A DNA stretch of 52,390 bases. Source: Clostridium sp. K4410.MGS-306 (GTDB taxonomy: Bacteria; Cyanobacteriota; Vampirovibrionia; Gastranaerophilales; Gastranaerophilaceae). Positions 25,859 through 34,375 of the stretch are shown here, piece by piece. The notes beneath the pieces are model-generated. The model made no database searches. It worked only from the letters and a program-made list of their open reading frames with translations, and had not been told where the DNA came from. Every line of letters begins with the position of its first letter. The stretch's first letter is position 1. Both the position numbers and the translations under genes were made by a program. Where the stretch lies: positions 1-52,390 of the forward strand of contig LARD01000021.1 of the NCBI GenBank assembly GCA_000980375.1, written 5' to 3'.

Positions 25859-26179
25859 TTATTCTTTAAGCAGCCCTTTAACAACTTTATAGGCTATTTC
25901 TAACTTTTCACCTTCCAGGCTGTGAACGGATTTACAAATTTCATTAATCAAATCTTTTTCCTGTTTTATGTGATCAAGAGCAAACAACTCTTCTGGGGTT
26001 GTCTCCAGTGCGTTTATAATTTTATCGAGTGTTTCTGCGGTACAAAAATTCTCACCTATCTCAATCCCGCTCAAGGTTCTTTGAGAAATATTGACAGCCT
26101 CTGAAAGAGCCTCCTGTGTCATTCCCCTTTTAAGGCGCATTCTTTTAATTTTTATACCGAGGTCTTTTTTTATACCCAC
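25859..26179 (-). CDS. XRE-family transcriptional regulator
   Basis: A 106-residue DNA-binding protein. The helix-turn-helix lies at about 5-65: LGIKIKRMRLKRGMTQEALS, then VNISQRTLSGIEIGENFCTA and LDKIINALETTPEELF. A short helical C-terminus (70-106) probably dimerises. The start is taken as GTG 26179, 8 bases after AAGGA; the in-frame TTG at 26185 lies too close to that site. A palindrome at 26204-26218 in its own leader is a likely operator, suggesting self-regulation. Its targets are otherwise unknown. Confidence 0.85.
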   Translation of the reverse strand: MGIKKDLGIKIKRMRLKRGMTQEALSEAVNISQRTLSGIEIGENFCTAETLDKIINALETTPEELFALDHIKQEKDLINEICKSVHSLEGEKLEIAYKVVKGLLKE

Positions 26180-26203
26180 AATCAATTTCCTTGAAATTTA
26201 ATC

Positions 26204-26218
26204 TCTTAATCATTAAGA
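26204..26218. promoter_or_regulatory. Palindromic operator candidate for XRE regulator
   Basis: TCTTAAT-C-ATTAAGA is a perfect 7-base inverted repeat with a single central base, 25 bases upstream of the regulator start. Size and position fit an XRE dimer site. Confidence 0.4.
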
Positions 26219-26357
26219 AATAGATATCTGATTGTATTGTATATTAACTTTTGTAAACCTGTAATGAGGCGTTATTGCTAAACATATCGATAATATGAAA
26301 TTTAATATCGTAAAAACATGCAATTTTATAAAAACAAAAACCTTTATAAAAGAGTAA

Positions 26358-26419
26358 GGAGTTTACACAAAACAAATTTCAAAAGCCTAAACTCCACCTA
26401 CACCATAGTTTAGGCTTTT
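26358..26419 (+). promoter_or_regulatory. Attenuator-like leader with terminator
   Basis: AAAAGCCTAAACT (26381-26393) pairs with AGTTTAGGCTTTT (26407-26419) in a 13-base stem followed by CTTT, a terminator for the plus strand. The segment TAAACTCC (26388-26395) can instead pair perfectly with GGAGTTTA (26358-26365), which would break that stem. The loop displays CCACCTACACC, complementary to Shine-Dalgarno sequences. A weak -10 TATAAA lies at 26345-26350. It is either an attenuator of the gene at 26472 or a small RNA with its own terminator. Confidence 0.45.
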
Positions 26420-26471
26420 CTTTAAAAAGTATAAGTGTATAAAAGGTTAGACAAAGGAAGGAAGGTCAATT

Positions 26472-26984
26472 ATGACAAATTTTGCAATTCAATCAACAGT
26501 AGGTCCGGTTATCTCATCATTAGCTTCAAAAGACAAAGGTACAATGGGTAACAAAGTAGATTGTGCAGGTGCACAATTAAAAAATAATGTAGTAACAGGA
26601 TTACAAGCAGGTGCAGTAACAGCAGGAGCCGCAGGCGGAATATATGGAATCGCAAAAAATGAAAAACTCGCCAGAGGTGCAGCTAAAATTTTTGATTCTG
26701 CTATGAACGGCTTTGGCAAACTAATCGGCAAAAAAGATTTTGCTAAAGAAGTTAACTCAAAAATACAAAAAAATCTTGCCAAAAAGCTTGTAAAAAATAA
26801 TGCAAATTTTAGTCCGGAAATGCTTAAAACTGTAACAAATGCAATAAGAAAAAGCAAAGGTGCTCTGCTTATTGCCGCAGCAACACTGCCTGTATTAAAC
26901 TATATTTCTCATAAACATTCATACAAAATGGGACAAATTGACCAGAAATATACAGACAAAGCTCAATTGCAAAAAACATTGTAA
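26472..26984 (+). CDS. Small membrane protein, unknown
   Basis: A 170-residue protein of no known family. It has a Gly/Ala-rich hydrophobic segment at about 42-62 (GLQAGAVTAGAAGGIYGIAK), a lysine-rich amphipathic middle (GKLIGKKDFAKEVNSKIQK, LAKKLVKNN), a second hydrophobic segment near 132-150 (GALLIAAATLPVLNYI) and a charged tail. The glycine- and alanine-rich helix pairs resemble other hypothetical proteins in this window (33169, 38528). The ribosome-binding region GGAAGGAAGG is very strong. It lies behind the attenuator-like structure and ends at a terminator. Confidence 0.75.
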   Translation: MTNFAIQSTVGPVISSLASKDKGTMGNKVDCAGAQLKNNVVTGLQAGAVTAGAAGGIYGIAKNEKLARGAAKIFDSAMNGFGKLIGKKDFAKEVNSKIQKNLAKKLVKNNANFSPEMLKTVTNAIRKSKGALLIAAATLPVLNYISHKHSYKMGQIDQKYTDKAQLQKTL

Positions 26985-26995
26985 ACTCCACAAAT

Positions 26996-27028
26996 AAAAA
27001 AGCGCTATATTAGCTATAGCGCTTTTTT
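26996..27028. terminator. Bidirectional terminator
   Basis: AAAAAAGCGCTATA and its complement form a 14-base stem with a 5-base loop. It ends the gene at 26472 and overlaps the mazG stop on the other strand. Confidence 0.88.
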
Positions 27029-27836
27029 ATTTTACAAAATCTGTCTTCACAGCTTCTTTAGCTTTTTTCCACAGGTTGTCGTACTCTTCAAAAGAATATT
27101 CTTCAAGGGGTTTTTGCGGATTTTCTTTTTGCGCAAGCTCTTCCATTTTTCTAAAACGTGCCATAAACTTTCTGTTTGCCTTTAAAAGAGCCTGTTCCGC
27201 GTCGATTTTATTCCATCTTGCGACATTAACAGCCGCAAATAATATATCGCCGAATTCTTCTTCTGCATGCTGTGTATCGCCTTCTTGGACAGCTTCTTTG
27301 AATTCATCTATCTCTGAATAAAAACACTCCCACAATGTTTTTTCATCAGGCCATTCAAAACCTTTTTTAACAGCATTTTTGCTGATTTTTTGCGCACTCA
27401 TTAGTGCAGACTGGGCTTTTGAAATTCCATCCATTGCAGATTTTCTATGTTTTTTTTCTTCTGCTTTCAGCTTATCCCAGTTATCGAGAATATCTTTTGT
27501 GTTGCTGACTTTCAAATCGCCAAACACATGCGGATGACGGTGTACAAGTTTATCAGATATTCCTTTTGCAACATCTTCTATAGTGAATTCGTTTTCTTCT
27601 TTTGCAATTTGAGAATGCAAAACAACCTGTAAAAGAACATCTCCAAGCTCTTCTTGCAAATGTTTGCAGTCGCCGTCTTCGATAGCATCAACAGCCTCGT
27701 AGGCTTCTTCTATCATATTTTTTTTTAAAGAATAATGAGTCTGTTCTCTATCCCATGCACAGCCGTTTTCACTCCTCAGAATTTCAAGAATTTCTATTAG
27801 CCGTTCTAAATTAGGATAATTACACGTTTCTGCCAT
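27027..27836 (-). CDS. mazG: Nucleoside triphosphate pyrophosphohydrolase MazG
   Basis: MazG hydrolyses NTPs and dNTPs to the monophosphates, clearing abnormal nucleotides. The 269 residues contain two MazG domains: the first (10-120) with GCAWDREQTHYSLKKNMIEE, EEAYEAVDAI and EELGDVLLQVVLHS (metal-binding EExxE and ExxD), and the second (about 145-235) with KKGFEWPD, EIDEFKEAV and EEFGDILFAAVNVAR. It starts 1 base after the stop of the LCP gene, so it is translated from the same mRNA. Confidence 0.95.
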   Translation of the reverse strand: MAETCNYPNLERLIEILEILRSENGCAWDREQTHYSLKKNMIEEAYEAVDAIEDGDCKHLQEELGDVLLQVVLHSQIAKEENEFTIEDVAKGISDKLVHRHPHVFGDLKVSNTKDILDNWDKLKAEEKKHRKSAMDGISKAQSALMSAQKISKNAVKKGFEWPDEKTLWECFYSEIDEFKEAVQEGDTQHAEEEFGDILFAAVNVARWNKIDAEQALLKANRKFMARFRKMEELAQKENPQKPLEEYSFEEYDNLWKKAKEAVKTDFVK

Positions 27837-27837
27837 A

Positions 27838-29136
27838 TTAAGAACCCGATACTATAATTGTAAAATCACTGTGTACGCAATACATTCTGATTGGGTCATA
27901 AACAAACTGGGATGATTTTACTTCTGGAACCTGCTTTTTTAACCAACCTACAAAGTCGCTTGTAACAGCTGCATTGTGGCCGATAATTTGAGAATGCGGA
28001 AGGTGTGCTCTTCCGATACAGTTTACTTCATAACCGGAAGCAGTTAACTCATCTTTAATTTTCATTGCTTCTTCTTCTTTGTCAAACGAATACATGATTC
28101 CGGCCACAAGTTTTTTGTCTGACGGAGAAGGTTTGTCTCTGTAAACCATTCTGTCAATTACTTCCTGTGTTTTTTCAGGGTCAAGTATCCAGTAGCTTAT
28201 ATAGCCTTTTTTGGAAGGAGCGCCGGGCAAAGTTGCAAATTCAACATCGCTCATATTTATATTTCTCAAAGCTGCTGCTATGTGAGACATTTCATACAAA
28301 GAAAGGTTTGTTTTAACGTATGTGGAAGCAATATTCAAAACTTCAGGAATTTTGGGGATAACAGAAGGTGATTGCAGTTTTTCAAGCACAGCTTTTACAA
28401 ACCACTGCTGTCTTGATGTTCTGCCGATATCGCCAAGACCGTCTTTTCTGAATCTTAAGTAGCCTTCCACCTGTTCGCCGTTGAGTACATGCAAACCTTT
28501 TGAAAGATTGATGTGAAGACCGCCTGAGTAGTCGTTGTAGTACATATCCTTTTCAATGTAAACAGGAACACCGCCCAGGGCATCCACCAGTTTTTTTACA
28601 CCGTCATTATTTACAACTACGTATTTATTAACTTTTATTCCAAGAGTGTCTTCAACGGTTTTTATTGTCAAATCAATACCGCCTAAAGCGTGTGCTGCGT
28701 TGATTTTTTGAACCCCGAAATCATTAGCAAGATAAACCTTACTGTCACGAGGGATAGAAATAGCATTGATAGAATGTCCTGCAGGGTCAAGGTTTACAAG
28801 AATCATCGTATCCGAACGTGTACCTTTAAATGGGTCGGCATTTTTTCCGTTAGAGTCAACACCTACAATCAGAATATTTTGTTTTTGTTGCAAGATAGGA
28901 AGATTAAACCCTTTTTGTTGTTTTGGACTAAGGTCTTTTACAAAACTCATCAACATTTTTGAGTATTTATTGTCTGTACCGGCATAGCCGATAAAAGCAA
29001 AAGCTGCTGCTATTATGACTATCACGGTAAGCAAAAGCCCTGTTATTATTCTGCCAAAACCGCCTTTTGATTGATTAGGCTTGTGTTTATACAAATATTG
29101 ATTATACTGCTCGTTTTTATCCTTGAGTTCGTTCAT
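27838..29136 (-). CDS. LytR-CpsA-Psr (LCP) family protein with LytR C-terminal domain
   Basis: LCP proteins transfer lipid-linked glycopolymers onto peptidoglycan or another acceptor outside the membrane. After a basic cytoplasmic N-terminus comes one membrane helix (about 30-52, ITGLLLTVIVIIAAAFAFIG). The LCP domain (85-290) has NILIVGVDSNG, GTRSDTMILVNL, AISIPRDSKVYL, KINAAHALGG, GGVPV, LNGEQVEGYLRFRKD and GDIGRTSRQQ, with the Arg and Asp residues that bind the pyrophosphate. A LytR_C domain (345-432) follows. The start is ATG 29136, behind AAGGA; the frame opens 45 bases earlier at a TTG without such a site. Confidence 0.93.
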   Translation of the reverse strand: MNELKDKNEQYNQYLYKHKPNQSKGGFGRIITGLLLTVIVIIAAAFAFIGYAGTDNKYSKMLMSFVKDLSPKQQKGFNLPILQQKQNILIVGVDSNGKNADPFKGTRSDTMILVNLDPAGHSINAISIPRDSKVYLANDFGVQKINAAHALGGIDLTIKTVEDTLGIKVNKYVVVNNDGVKKLVDALGGVPVYIEKDMYYNDYSGGLHINLSKGLHVLNGEQVEGYLRFRKDGLGDIGRTSRQQWFVKAVLEKLQSPSVIPKIPEVLNIASTYVKTNLSLYEMSHIAAALRNINMSDVEFATLPGAPSKKGYISYWILDPEKTQEVIDRMVYRDKPSPSDKKLVAGIMYSFDKEEEAMKIKDELTASGYEVNCIGRAHLPHSQIIGHNAAVTSDFVGWLKKQVPEVKSSQFVYDPIRMYCVHSDFTIIVSGS

Positions 29137-29251
29137 TTCTAGTCTATCCTTGTAAAAAAAATTATTAAAATTACTAGCCAATTAATAAATATATTACTTC
29201 AAAAAAATTTTTTTTAATACACGGTTTATTTTAATTTAATCATTTTTTACG

Positions 29252-29257
29252 TATAAT
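29252..29257 (+). promoter_or_regulatory. proB promoter -10 box, leaderless type
   Basis: A perfect TATAAT ends 6 bases before the ATG at 29264; no clear -35 is seen (TTTTAA 17 bases upstream) and no Shine-Dalgarno sequence. The mRNA probably begins at the start codon. Confidence 0.55.
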
Positions 29258-29263
29258 TTGCGT

Positions 29264-30424
29264 ATGGATAATAACAACTTTAGAGAAAAAATAAAAAACG
29301 CTCAAAGAATCGTCTTTAAATTCGGCACAAATGTTTTGAGAAACGATTACAAAGAAATTTCTCTTTCCCGTATTTACACATTTATTGAAGACATTGCACA
29401 GCTCAAAAAACTGGGTAAAGAGCCTATTATTGTTACATCAGGAGCTGTAGGCCTTGGTGCAAAAAGACTCAGCGTAGATTCCTCAGAGAGTATGTCTGTA
29501 AAACAGGCCTGTGCTGCTGTAGGACAATCACGTCTTATGTCTATTTATGAAGACGGATTTGACAAATACGGCATTATTACTGCACAAATTCTTTTAACAG
29601 AAGAAGACTTTACTCACAGAAGAAAATATCTTAGCCTGCATGATACATTGAACACGCTCATATCCCTTGGCACAATTCCGGTAATCAATCAGAATGACAC
29701 CGTGTCTACGCAAGAGCTCGATTTTTATCAGGATACTTTTCAGGTAAGTTTTTCAGACAATGACAAATTGTCTGCCCTTGTTGCCAGCGAGCTGGATGCG
29801 GATTTGCTGGTTGTATTGTCTGATATTGACGGACTTTTTGATGACAACCCTAAAGAAAACCCTGATGCAAAAAAGATTTCAGTAGTCGAAGAGCTTACGG
29901 AAGAAATAGAAAAATATGCACGTGAGGCCTCTCAAGGGGGACGCGGAGGTATGAAAACAAAACTCGAGGCAATGAATGTTGTAACACGCTCGGGCGGAAC
30001 AGGTATTATTGCCAACGGCAAGGAACCTCATATAATAAAAAGACTTTTTGATATAGATAACAATGAAGAATTGGGTACGGTATTTTTACCTACAGAAAAT
30101 CTTACAAACAAAAAACGCTGGATAGCATATGCCACAAATATTCAGGCAAGAATGACTGTCAACGACGGAGCAAAAAAAGCACTTACGCAAAAATACACAA
30201 GCCTTTTGCCTATAGGAGTGCTCAATATTGAAGGCGACTGTCAAAAAGGCGATATAGTAAGTATTTTGGATACAGACGGAAACGAATTTGCCAGAGGTAT
30301 GGTAAACTACAACTGCTCTGACTGCAAAAGAATAATAGGCCACCATTCCGATGACATTTTAACAATTTTGGGATACAAAAACTACGATGCAATAATTACA
30401 CGCGACAACATTGCATTGCTATAA
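29264..30424 (+). CDS. proB: Glutamate 5-kinase
   Basis: ProB phosphorylates glutamate in the first step of proline synthesis. The kinase domain (10-260) shows VFKFGTNVL, IIVTSGAVGLGAKRL, FTHRRKYLSLHDTL, PVINQNDTVS, FSDNDKLSALVASEL, SDIDGLFDDNP and GRGGMKTKLEA. A C-terminal PUA domain follows (about 280-375, GDIVSILDTDGNEFARGMVNY). Length 386 is normal. The chosen start is ATG 29264 and not the TTG 6 bases earlier, because the -10 box ends at 29257 and the transcript would start at the ATG. proA follows after 17 bases. Confidence 0.96.
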   Translation: MDNNNFREKIKNAQRIVFKFGTNVLRNDYKEISLSRIYTFIEDIAQLKKLGKEPIIVTSGAVGLGAKRLSVDSSESMSVKQACAAVGQSRLMSIYEDGFDKYGIITAQILLTEEDFTHRRKYLSLHDTLNTLISLGTIPVINQNDTVSTQELDFYQDTFQVSFSDNDKLSALVASELDADLLVVLSDIDGLFDDNPKENPDAKKISVVEELTEEIEKYAREASQGGRGGMKTKLEAMNVVTRSGGTGIIANGKEPHIIKRLFDIDNNEELGTVFLPTENLTNKKRWIAYATNIQARMTVNDGAKKALTQKYTSLLPIGVLNIEGDCQKGDIVSILDTDGNEFARGMVNYNCSDCKRIIGHHSDDILTILGYKNYDAIITRDNIALL

Positions 30425-30441
30425 CATAAGGACAATTAAAT

Positions 30442-31746
30442 ATGGTCACAAATTTAGAAACAATGGCACAAAATGCCAAACTTGCATCTTACACTTTAGC
30501 TTCACTTGATACCCTTACAAAAAACAAAGCGCTTGACGCTGTTGCAAATAAGATTGAAGAAAATAAACTTGCAATTCTACAAGAAAATGCAAAAGACCTT
30601 GAAGAAGCAAAAAAACTTTTAGACTCAGGAGAAATAAACAACAGCACATACAATCGTCTAAAACTTGACCATAACAAAATGCGAGATATGGTGCAGGGAA
30701 TTAGAGACGTAAAAAGGCTGGAAGACCCTGTAAACAAAAAACTCTGGGCAATGGGGCTTGATACGGGTCTGGATTTGTATCGTGTGAGCTGTCCGATAGG
30801 GGTTATCGGGGTGATTTTTGAAGCCCGTCCCGATGTAATCCCGCAAATTTGCGCGTTAGCAATAAAAAGTGCTAATGCTGTTCTTTTAAAAGGCGGAAAA
30901 GAAGCTTATAACACAAATGTAATCTTAACAAGGCTGATAAAAGAAGCGCTTGATGAGCTTGGAGCTTTCCCGCAAGATACAATAAATATTCTTTTCAGCC
31001 GCGACGAAGTGGCTCAAATGCTTACAATGGACAAATATATTGACCTTATTATCCCGCGCGGAGGCAATGCTCTTGTCCAGTACGTAAAAGATAATACCAA
31101 AATCCCCGTGATGGGTCATGCTGATGGAATCTGCCATATTTATATAGACGAAGCAGCCGATGTAAAAAAAGCCACTGATATTTGTATTGACGCAAAAACA
31201 CAGTACCCGAGCGCGTGCAATGCTGTTGAAACAATACTTATACACGAAAGTCTTCTCGAAAATTACCTTCCGCAGCTTGTTATAGAGTTTGAAAAAGCAG
31301 GTGTAACAGTAAAAGGCTGTGAAAAATGCAAAGAATTTGTCCCTCATCTGGAACTTGCTACAAAAGAAGACTGGGCAACGGAATACGGTGACAAAATAAT
31401 TTCAATAAAAGCAGTAAAAGACCTGTTTGACGCAATTGCGCACATAAATGTTTACGGCTCTGGCCACACGGACTGTATAATAACAGAGGACAAACAGGCA
31501 ATAGATGTATTTATGAATCTTGTGGATTCTGCCGGTGTATTTGCAAACGTTTCCACACGTTTTGCTGACGGATTCCGCTACGGGCTCGGCGCAGAGGTAG
31601 GTATTTCTACATCAAAAACCCACGCGAGAGGACCGGTCGGACTTGAAGGTCTTGTTATTTACAAATACAAAATGTACGGTTCAGGCCAAACCGTAGCGCC
31701 TTACGCTGACGGCAAAAAGACCTTTATTCACCAGAGAATAATTTAA
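30442..31746 (+). CDS. proA: Gamma-glutamyl phosphate reductase
   Basis: ProA reduces glutamyl phosphate to the semialdehyde, the step after ProB. The 434 residues show the aldehyde dehydrogenase fold: PIGVIGVIFEARPDVIPQI, LKGGKEAYNTN, DLIIPRGGNALVQYV, GHADGICHIYID, the catalytic cysteine in YPSACNAVETIL, and GLGAEVGISTSKTHARGPVG near the end. AAGGA precedes the ATG. Its stop codon shares one base with the hemW start (TAATG), so the two are coupled. Confidence 0.97.
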   Translation: MVTNLETMAQNAKLASYTLASLDTLTKNKALDAVANKIEENKLAILQENAKDLEEAKKLLDSGEINNSTYNRLKLDHNKMRDMVQGIRDVKRLEDPVNKKLWAMGLDTGLDLYRVSCPIGVIGVIFEARPDVIPQICALAIKSANAVLLKGGKEAYNTNVILTRLIKEALDELGAFPQDTINILFSRDEVAQMLTMDKYIDLIIPRGGNALVQYVKDNTKIPVMGHADGICHIYIDEAADVKKATDICIDAKTQYPSACNAVETILIHESLLENYLPQLVIEFEKAGVTVKGCEKCKEFVPHLELATKEDWATEYGDKIISIKAVKDLFDAIAHINVYGSGHTDCIITEDKQAIDVFMNLVDSAGVFANVSTRFADGFRYGLGAEVGISTSKTHARGPVGLEGLVIYKYKMYGSGQTVAPYADGKKTFIHQRII

Positions 31747-32843
31747 TGACTCAAAGCGCATACATACATATTCCCTTTTGCAAAAACAAATGCAACTACT
31801 GTTCGTTCACATCTTTTAGCGCGCACAGTGATGCACAACGCAAAAAATATGTTGATACGCTGCTTTTAGAAATTGACAATTTTTACAAAGGAGAACCTTT
31901 AAAAACTCTTTACATCGGGGGAGGCACTCCGTCTTTGCTCGAAATTAAAGATTTGCAGAGGATTTTATACTGTTTTAATTACGACCCATCTTGTGAAATA
32001 ACAATAGAAATAAACCCCGAGACAGTAGATTTTGAATATTTAAAAAAGCTAAAAGACGCAGGATTTAACAGAATATCCATAGGCATACAGAGTTTTAACG
32101 ATGAAATTTTAAAAGCAATAGGCCGTATACACAACGCGTCCAGAGCATTACAAACCGTTATTGCTGCAAAAAAAGCAGGCTTTGACAACATAAACGCAGA
32201 CTTTATCTATGGACTGCCAAACCAAACAATAGACGATTTTGTAAACGACCTCAGGACAATCGAACAAACTGGCGTTACGCATATATCGCTTTACGGACTA
32301 AAAATCGAAGAAGGATGTAAGTTTTTTGAAAACATGCCTGAAAACCTGGCTGATGATGACCTACAGGCAGACATGTACCTTGCTGCGATTGATACACTAG
32401 AAAACGCAGGATACGAACACTATGAAATAAGCAATTTTGCAAAAAAAGGGTTTGAGTCCCGCCATAATTTAAACTACTGGAATGATGGAGAATATTACGG
32501 ATTCGGCGCTGCTGCACACGGATATATAGGGGGAGTAAGATACTCAAACTTTTGTGATTTAAAAGATTATGAAAAAAAATACGACTCAAAAGAGTTTCTT
32601 GAAGCACTCAACAAACAGGAAAGGCTTGAAGAAACCATATTCCTCGGTTTAAGAAAAGCAGAAGGCATAAACATAAACGAAATAAATCAAAAGTTTTCAA
32701 TAGATTTTGAAACATTTTATAAAGGTATTCTTGACAAATACACACAAAGCAATCACCTTGTAAAAACCCAAAACGGATACAGATTGAGCAATGAAGGATT
32801 TTTGATTTCTAACGTCATTATGGCTGAGTTTATTGATTGTTAA
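31746..32843 (+). CDS. hemW: Radical SAM protein HemW (heme chaperone)
   Basis: A 365-residue radical SAM protein of the HemN/HemW group. The cluster motif CKNKCNYC (Cys12, 16, 19) sits in YIHIPFCKNKCNYCSF, typical of HemW; HemN has a longer N-terminus before it. Further motifs are YIGGGTPSLL, EITIEINPETV, RISIGIQSFND, NADFIYGLPNQT, LYGLKIEEG and HYEISNFAK. HemW is thought to carry heme and not to oxidise coproporphyrinogen. It is the third gene of the proB-proA transcript. No terminator follows directly. Confidence 0.92.
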   Translation: MTQSAYIHIPFCKNKCNYCSFTSFSAHSDAQRKKYVDTLLLEIDNFYKGEPLKTLYIGGGTPSLLEIKDLQRILYCFNYDPSCEITIEINPETVDFEYLKKLKDAGFNRISIGIQSFNDEILKAIGRIHNASRALQTVIAAKKAGFDNINADFIYGLPNQTIDDFVNDLRTIEQTGVTHISLYGLKIEEGCKFFENMPENLADDDLQADMYLAAIDTLENAGYEHYEISNFAKKGFESRHNLNYWNDGEYYGFGAAAHGYIGGVRYSNFCDLKDYEKKYDSKEFLEALNKQERLEETIFLGLRKAEGININEINQKFSIDFETFYKGILDKYTQSNHLVKTQNGYRLSNEGFLISNVIMAEFIDC

Positions 32844-32881
32844 ATATTGTTTACAATTGTTGAAAAAATAGCCAAAATCAT

Positions 32882-32909
32882 TAAAGTTATGGCAGGACTA
32901 ATCCGATAA
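32882..32909 (+). promoter_or_regulatory. Sigma28 (FliA/SigD)-type promoter
   Basis: TAAAGTTA, 12 bases, TCCGATAA, close to the FliA consensus TAAAGTTT-N11-GCCGATAA. It shares the 16-base string CAAAATCATTAAAGTT with the site at 20425-20440 and the same spacing. Transcription would start near 32917. Confidence 0.65.
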
Positions 32910-32960
32910 TAAATATGTGAAGTGTATTAGTGTATCAGTTTTCTGTGAAGGGAAAATGCT

Positions 32961-33155
32961 ATGACAGCCAATTTTTTCTCAAACAAAGATCCCGAACTGC
33001 CTAATTTGAATCTCAAAAAACTGCCAAAAATTAACAAAGGGCTGCCCAAAATTCAAATGCAGGGTGATTCTGACTTTTTGTTCGAAATAGACGGAAAAAA
33101 CATTAATATGGACGAAGTTGCTCAAAAGTTCAGCACAATTTATTTTAATTCATAA
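32961..33155 (+). CDS. Small protein, unknown, with sigma28-type promoter
   Basis: A 64-residue soluble protein of no recognised family. It is rich in Leu, Pro and Lys in the first half (LPNLNLKKLPKINKGLPKIQ, a repeated LPKI-like element) and acidic in the second (DFLFEIDGKNINMDEVAQKF). AAGGGA lies 7 bases before the ATG. Its sigma28-type promoter at 32882 matches that of the gene at 20497, so the two are probably coregulated, although the proteins are not clearly alike. Confidence 0.7.
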   Translation: MTANFFSNKDPELPNLNLKKLPKINKGLPKIQMQGDSDFLFEIDGKNINMDEVAQKFSTIYFNS

Positions 33156-33168
33156 AATTTGTGCAAAG

Positions 33169-33873
33169 CTATGCAATCATTCCGTTTTCTTTTCTTGCGT
33201 TAAAGAAATCTTTTTCGTAATCGTCTAATTCTGTTTTTTTATCTGCTTTTGTTTCGACAGGTTCTTTTTGCGGCATTGTTGTTTTTAAAACTTTATTATC
33301 TTTTACTTCAATTTTGTTTTTTTGAGGTGTTCTTTTTGTCTTATTTGCAAACATCTTGTCCCCGATTTTGTAGCCCACATTGCTTGAAGCAATAGAACCG
33401 AGAACAAACAAGACGCCCTCAAGAGCTGTTACACAGGTTCTTAACTTTGGATTTTTTATACCTGCTTTAAAGTTGTTCATTGTATTTGATTTAAAAAATT
33501 CTTTCATTGCAGCTTCGCCAGCAAACATAGACGACATGCCAAGAACCTCTCTTTTTAGAGCATGTTCTTTGTCATCTGCAACAACAACTCTGTAACCGGC
33601 TGCACCAATCAAAAGAGGGTTAACGTGGTTTGCAGCCCAGTTTGCGCCTTTTGCAAAAGTTTCAAGTGCTTTGTTGTTTTGTGCAACGCTGCCCATTGCA
33701 TTAATTGCAGCCTGAGCACCTTTTCCAAGAGCATTATCCAGTTGTGCTGCGGCTTTTGCCGCATTTGTAAATTGGCCGACATCCGCAAAAACTCTGCCTT
33801 TGTCATTCGTTGTTGCGACTTTATCGGCATTTCTTACACCAAATATTGCTGATTTTAAAAATACGTCGTACAA
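33169..33873 (-). CDS. Membrane protein, unknown
   Basis: A 234-residue protein with no known family. It has alanine-rich helices (35-85: AAKAAAQLDNALGKGAQAA, ETFAKGANWAANHV), hydrophobic segments near 88-103 and 155-180 (LEGVLFVLGSIASSNVGYKI), and a charged, probably cytoplasmic tail (185-234) rich in Lys, Thr and Glu. The start is TTG 33873, because AAGGTGAT lies 3 bases upstream and no ATG is near. It is convergent with the small gene at 32961 (13 bases apart) and divergent from yidD. Confidence 0.72.
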   Translation of the reverse strand: MYDVFLKSAIFGVRNADKVATTNDKGRVFADVGQFTNAAKAAAQLDNALGKGAQAAINAMGSVAQNNKALETFAKGANWAANHVNPLLIGAAGYRVVVADDKEHALKREVLGMSSMFAGEAAMKEFFKSNTMNNFKAGIKNPKLRTCVTALEGVLFVLGSIASSNVGYKIGDKMFANKTKRTPQKNKIEVKDNKVLKTTMPQKEPVETKADKKTELDDYEKDFFNARKENGMIA

Positions 33874-34004
33874 AGTATCACCTTACACTATACACTTCCA
33901 TTTATATAAACAATTTCTGATTTTAAAAATTGCTATTAATTTAAATTTTTTTACAATTGTAATATAATATTGTTTACAGTGATAATGCGGTGTTTACAAT
34001 CAAA

Positions 34005-34214
34005 ATGTTAAAAAATTTTTTAATAAAATTAATAAGTATTTATCAAAAAATATCATCACTAAAACCTCCTGTTTGCAGGTTTTATCCGACATGCTCGGAA
34101 TACACTAAACAGGCAATATCAAAATACGGAATAATAAAAGGAGGCTGGCTTGGCATAAAACGTATCTGCCGCTGCCACCCGTTAAACCCCGGCGGATATG
34201 ACCCTGTACCTTAA
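34005..34214 (+). CDS. yidD: Membrane protein insertion efficiency factor YidD
   Basis: YidD is a small amphipathic membrane-associated protein that assists YidC-dependent insertion. The 69 residues show the family core: [32 protein letters not shown] and a final NPGGYDPVP, with the conserved cysteines. ATG 34005 is chosen; a GTG 15 bases upstream is in frame, but family members begin with the amphipathic LKNFLIKLI helix. No Shine-Dalgarno sequence is present. A possible promoter is TTGTAA (33957), 18-base spacer, GATAAT (33981). Its usual neighbours rnpA and yidC are absent. Confidence 0.93.
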   Translation: MLKNFLIKLISIYQKISSLKPPVCRFYPTCSEYTKQAISKYGIIKGGWLGIKRICRCHPLNPGGYDPVP

Positions 34215-34375
34215 GTATATTTACATATTTTCATCTTTATGTAGGATTTTAGGCTTCAGGCTGGATTTTTGAGTATTTTTTTTATAAAATTTAACACATA
34301 ATTAAGAGCCCCACTTCGTATTTAAATCACCCCATATTATAACAGCTGTAAAAAGGGCTCGTGACGAGGAATAAA

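Noticed and set aside
26281..26300. CGATAA near 26288 as a third sigma28 promoter
   Set aside because: No TAAA element lies 14-17 bases upstream.
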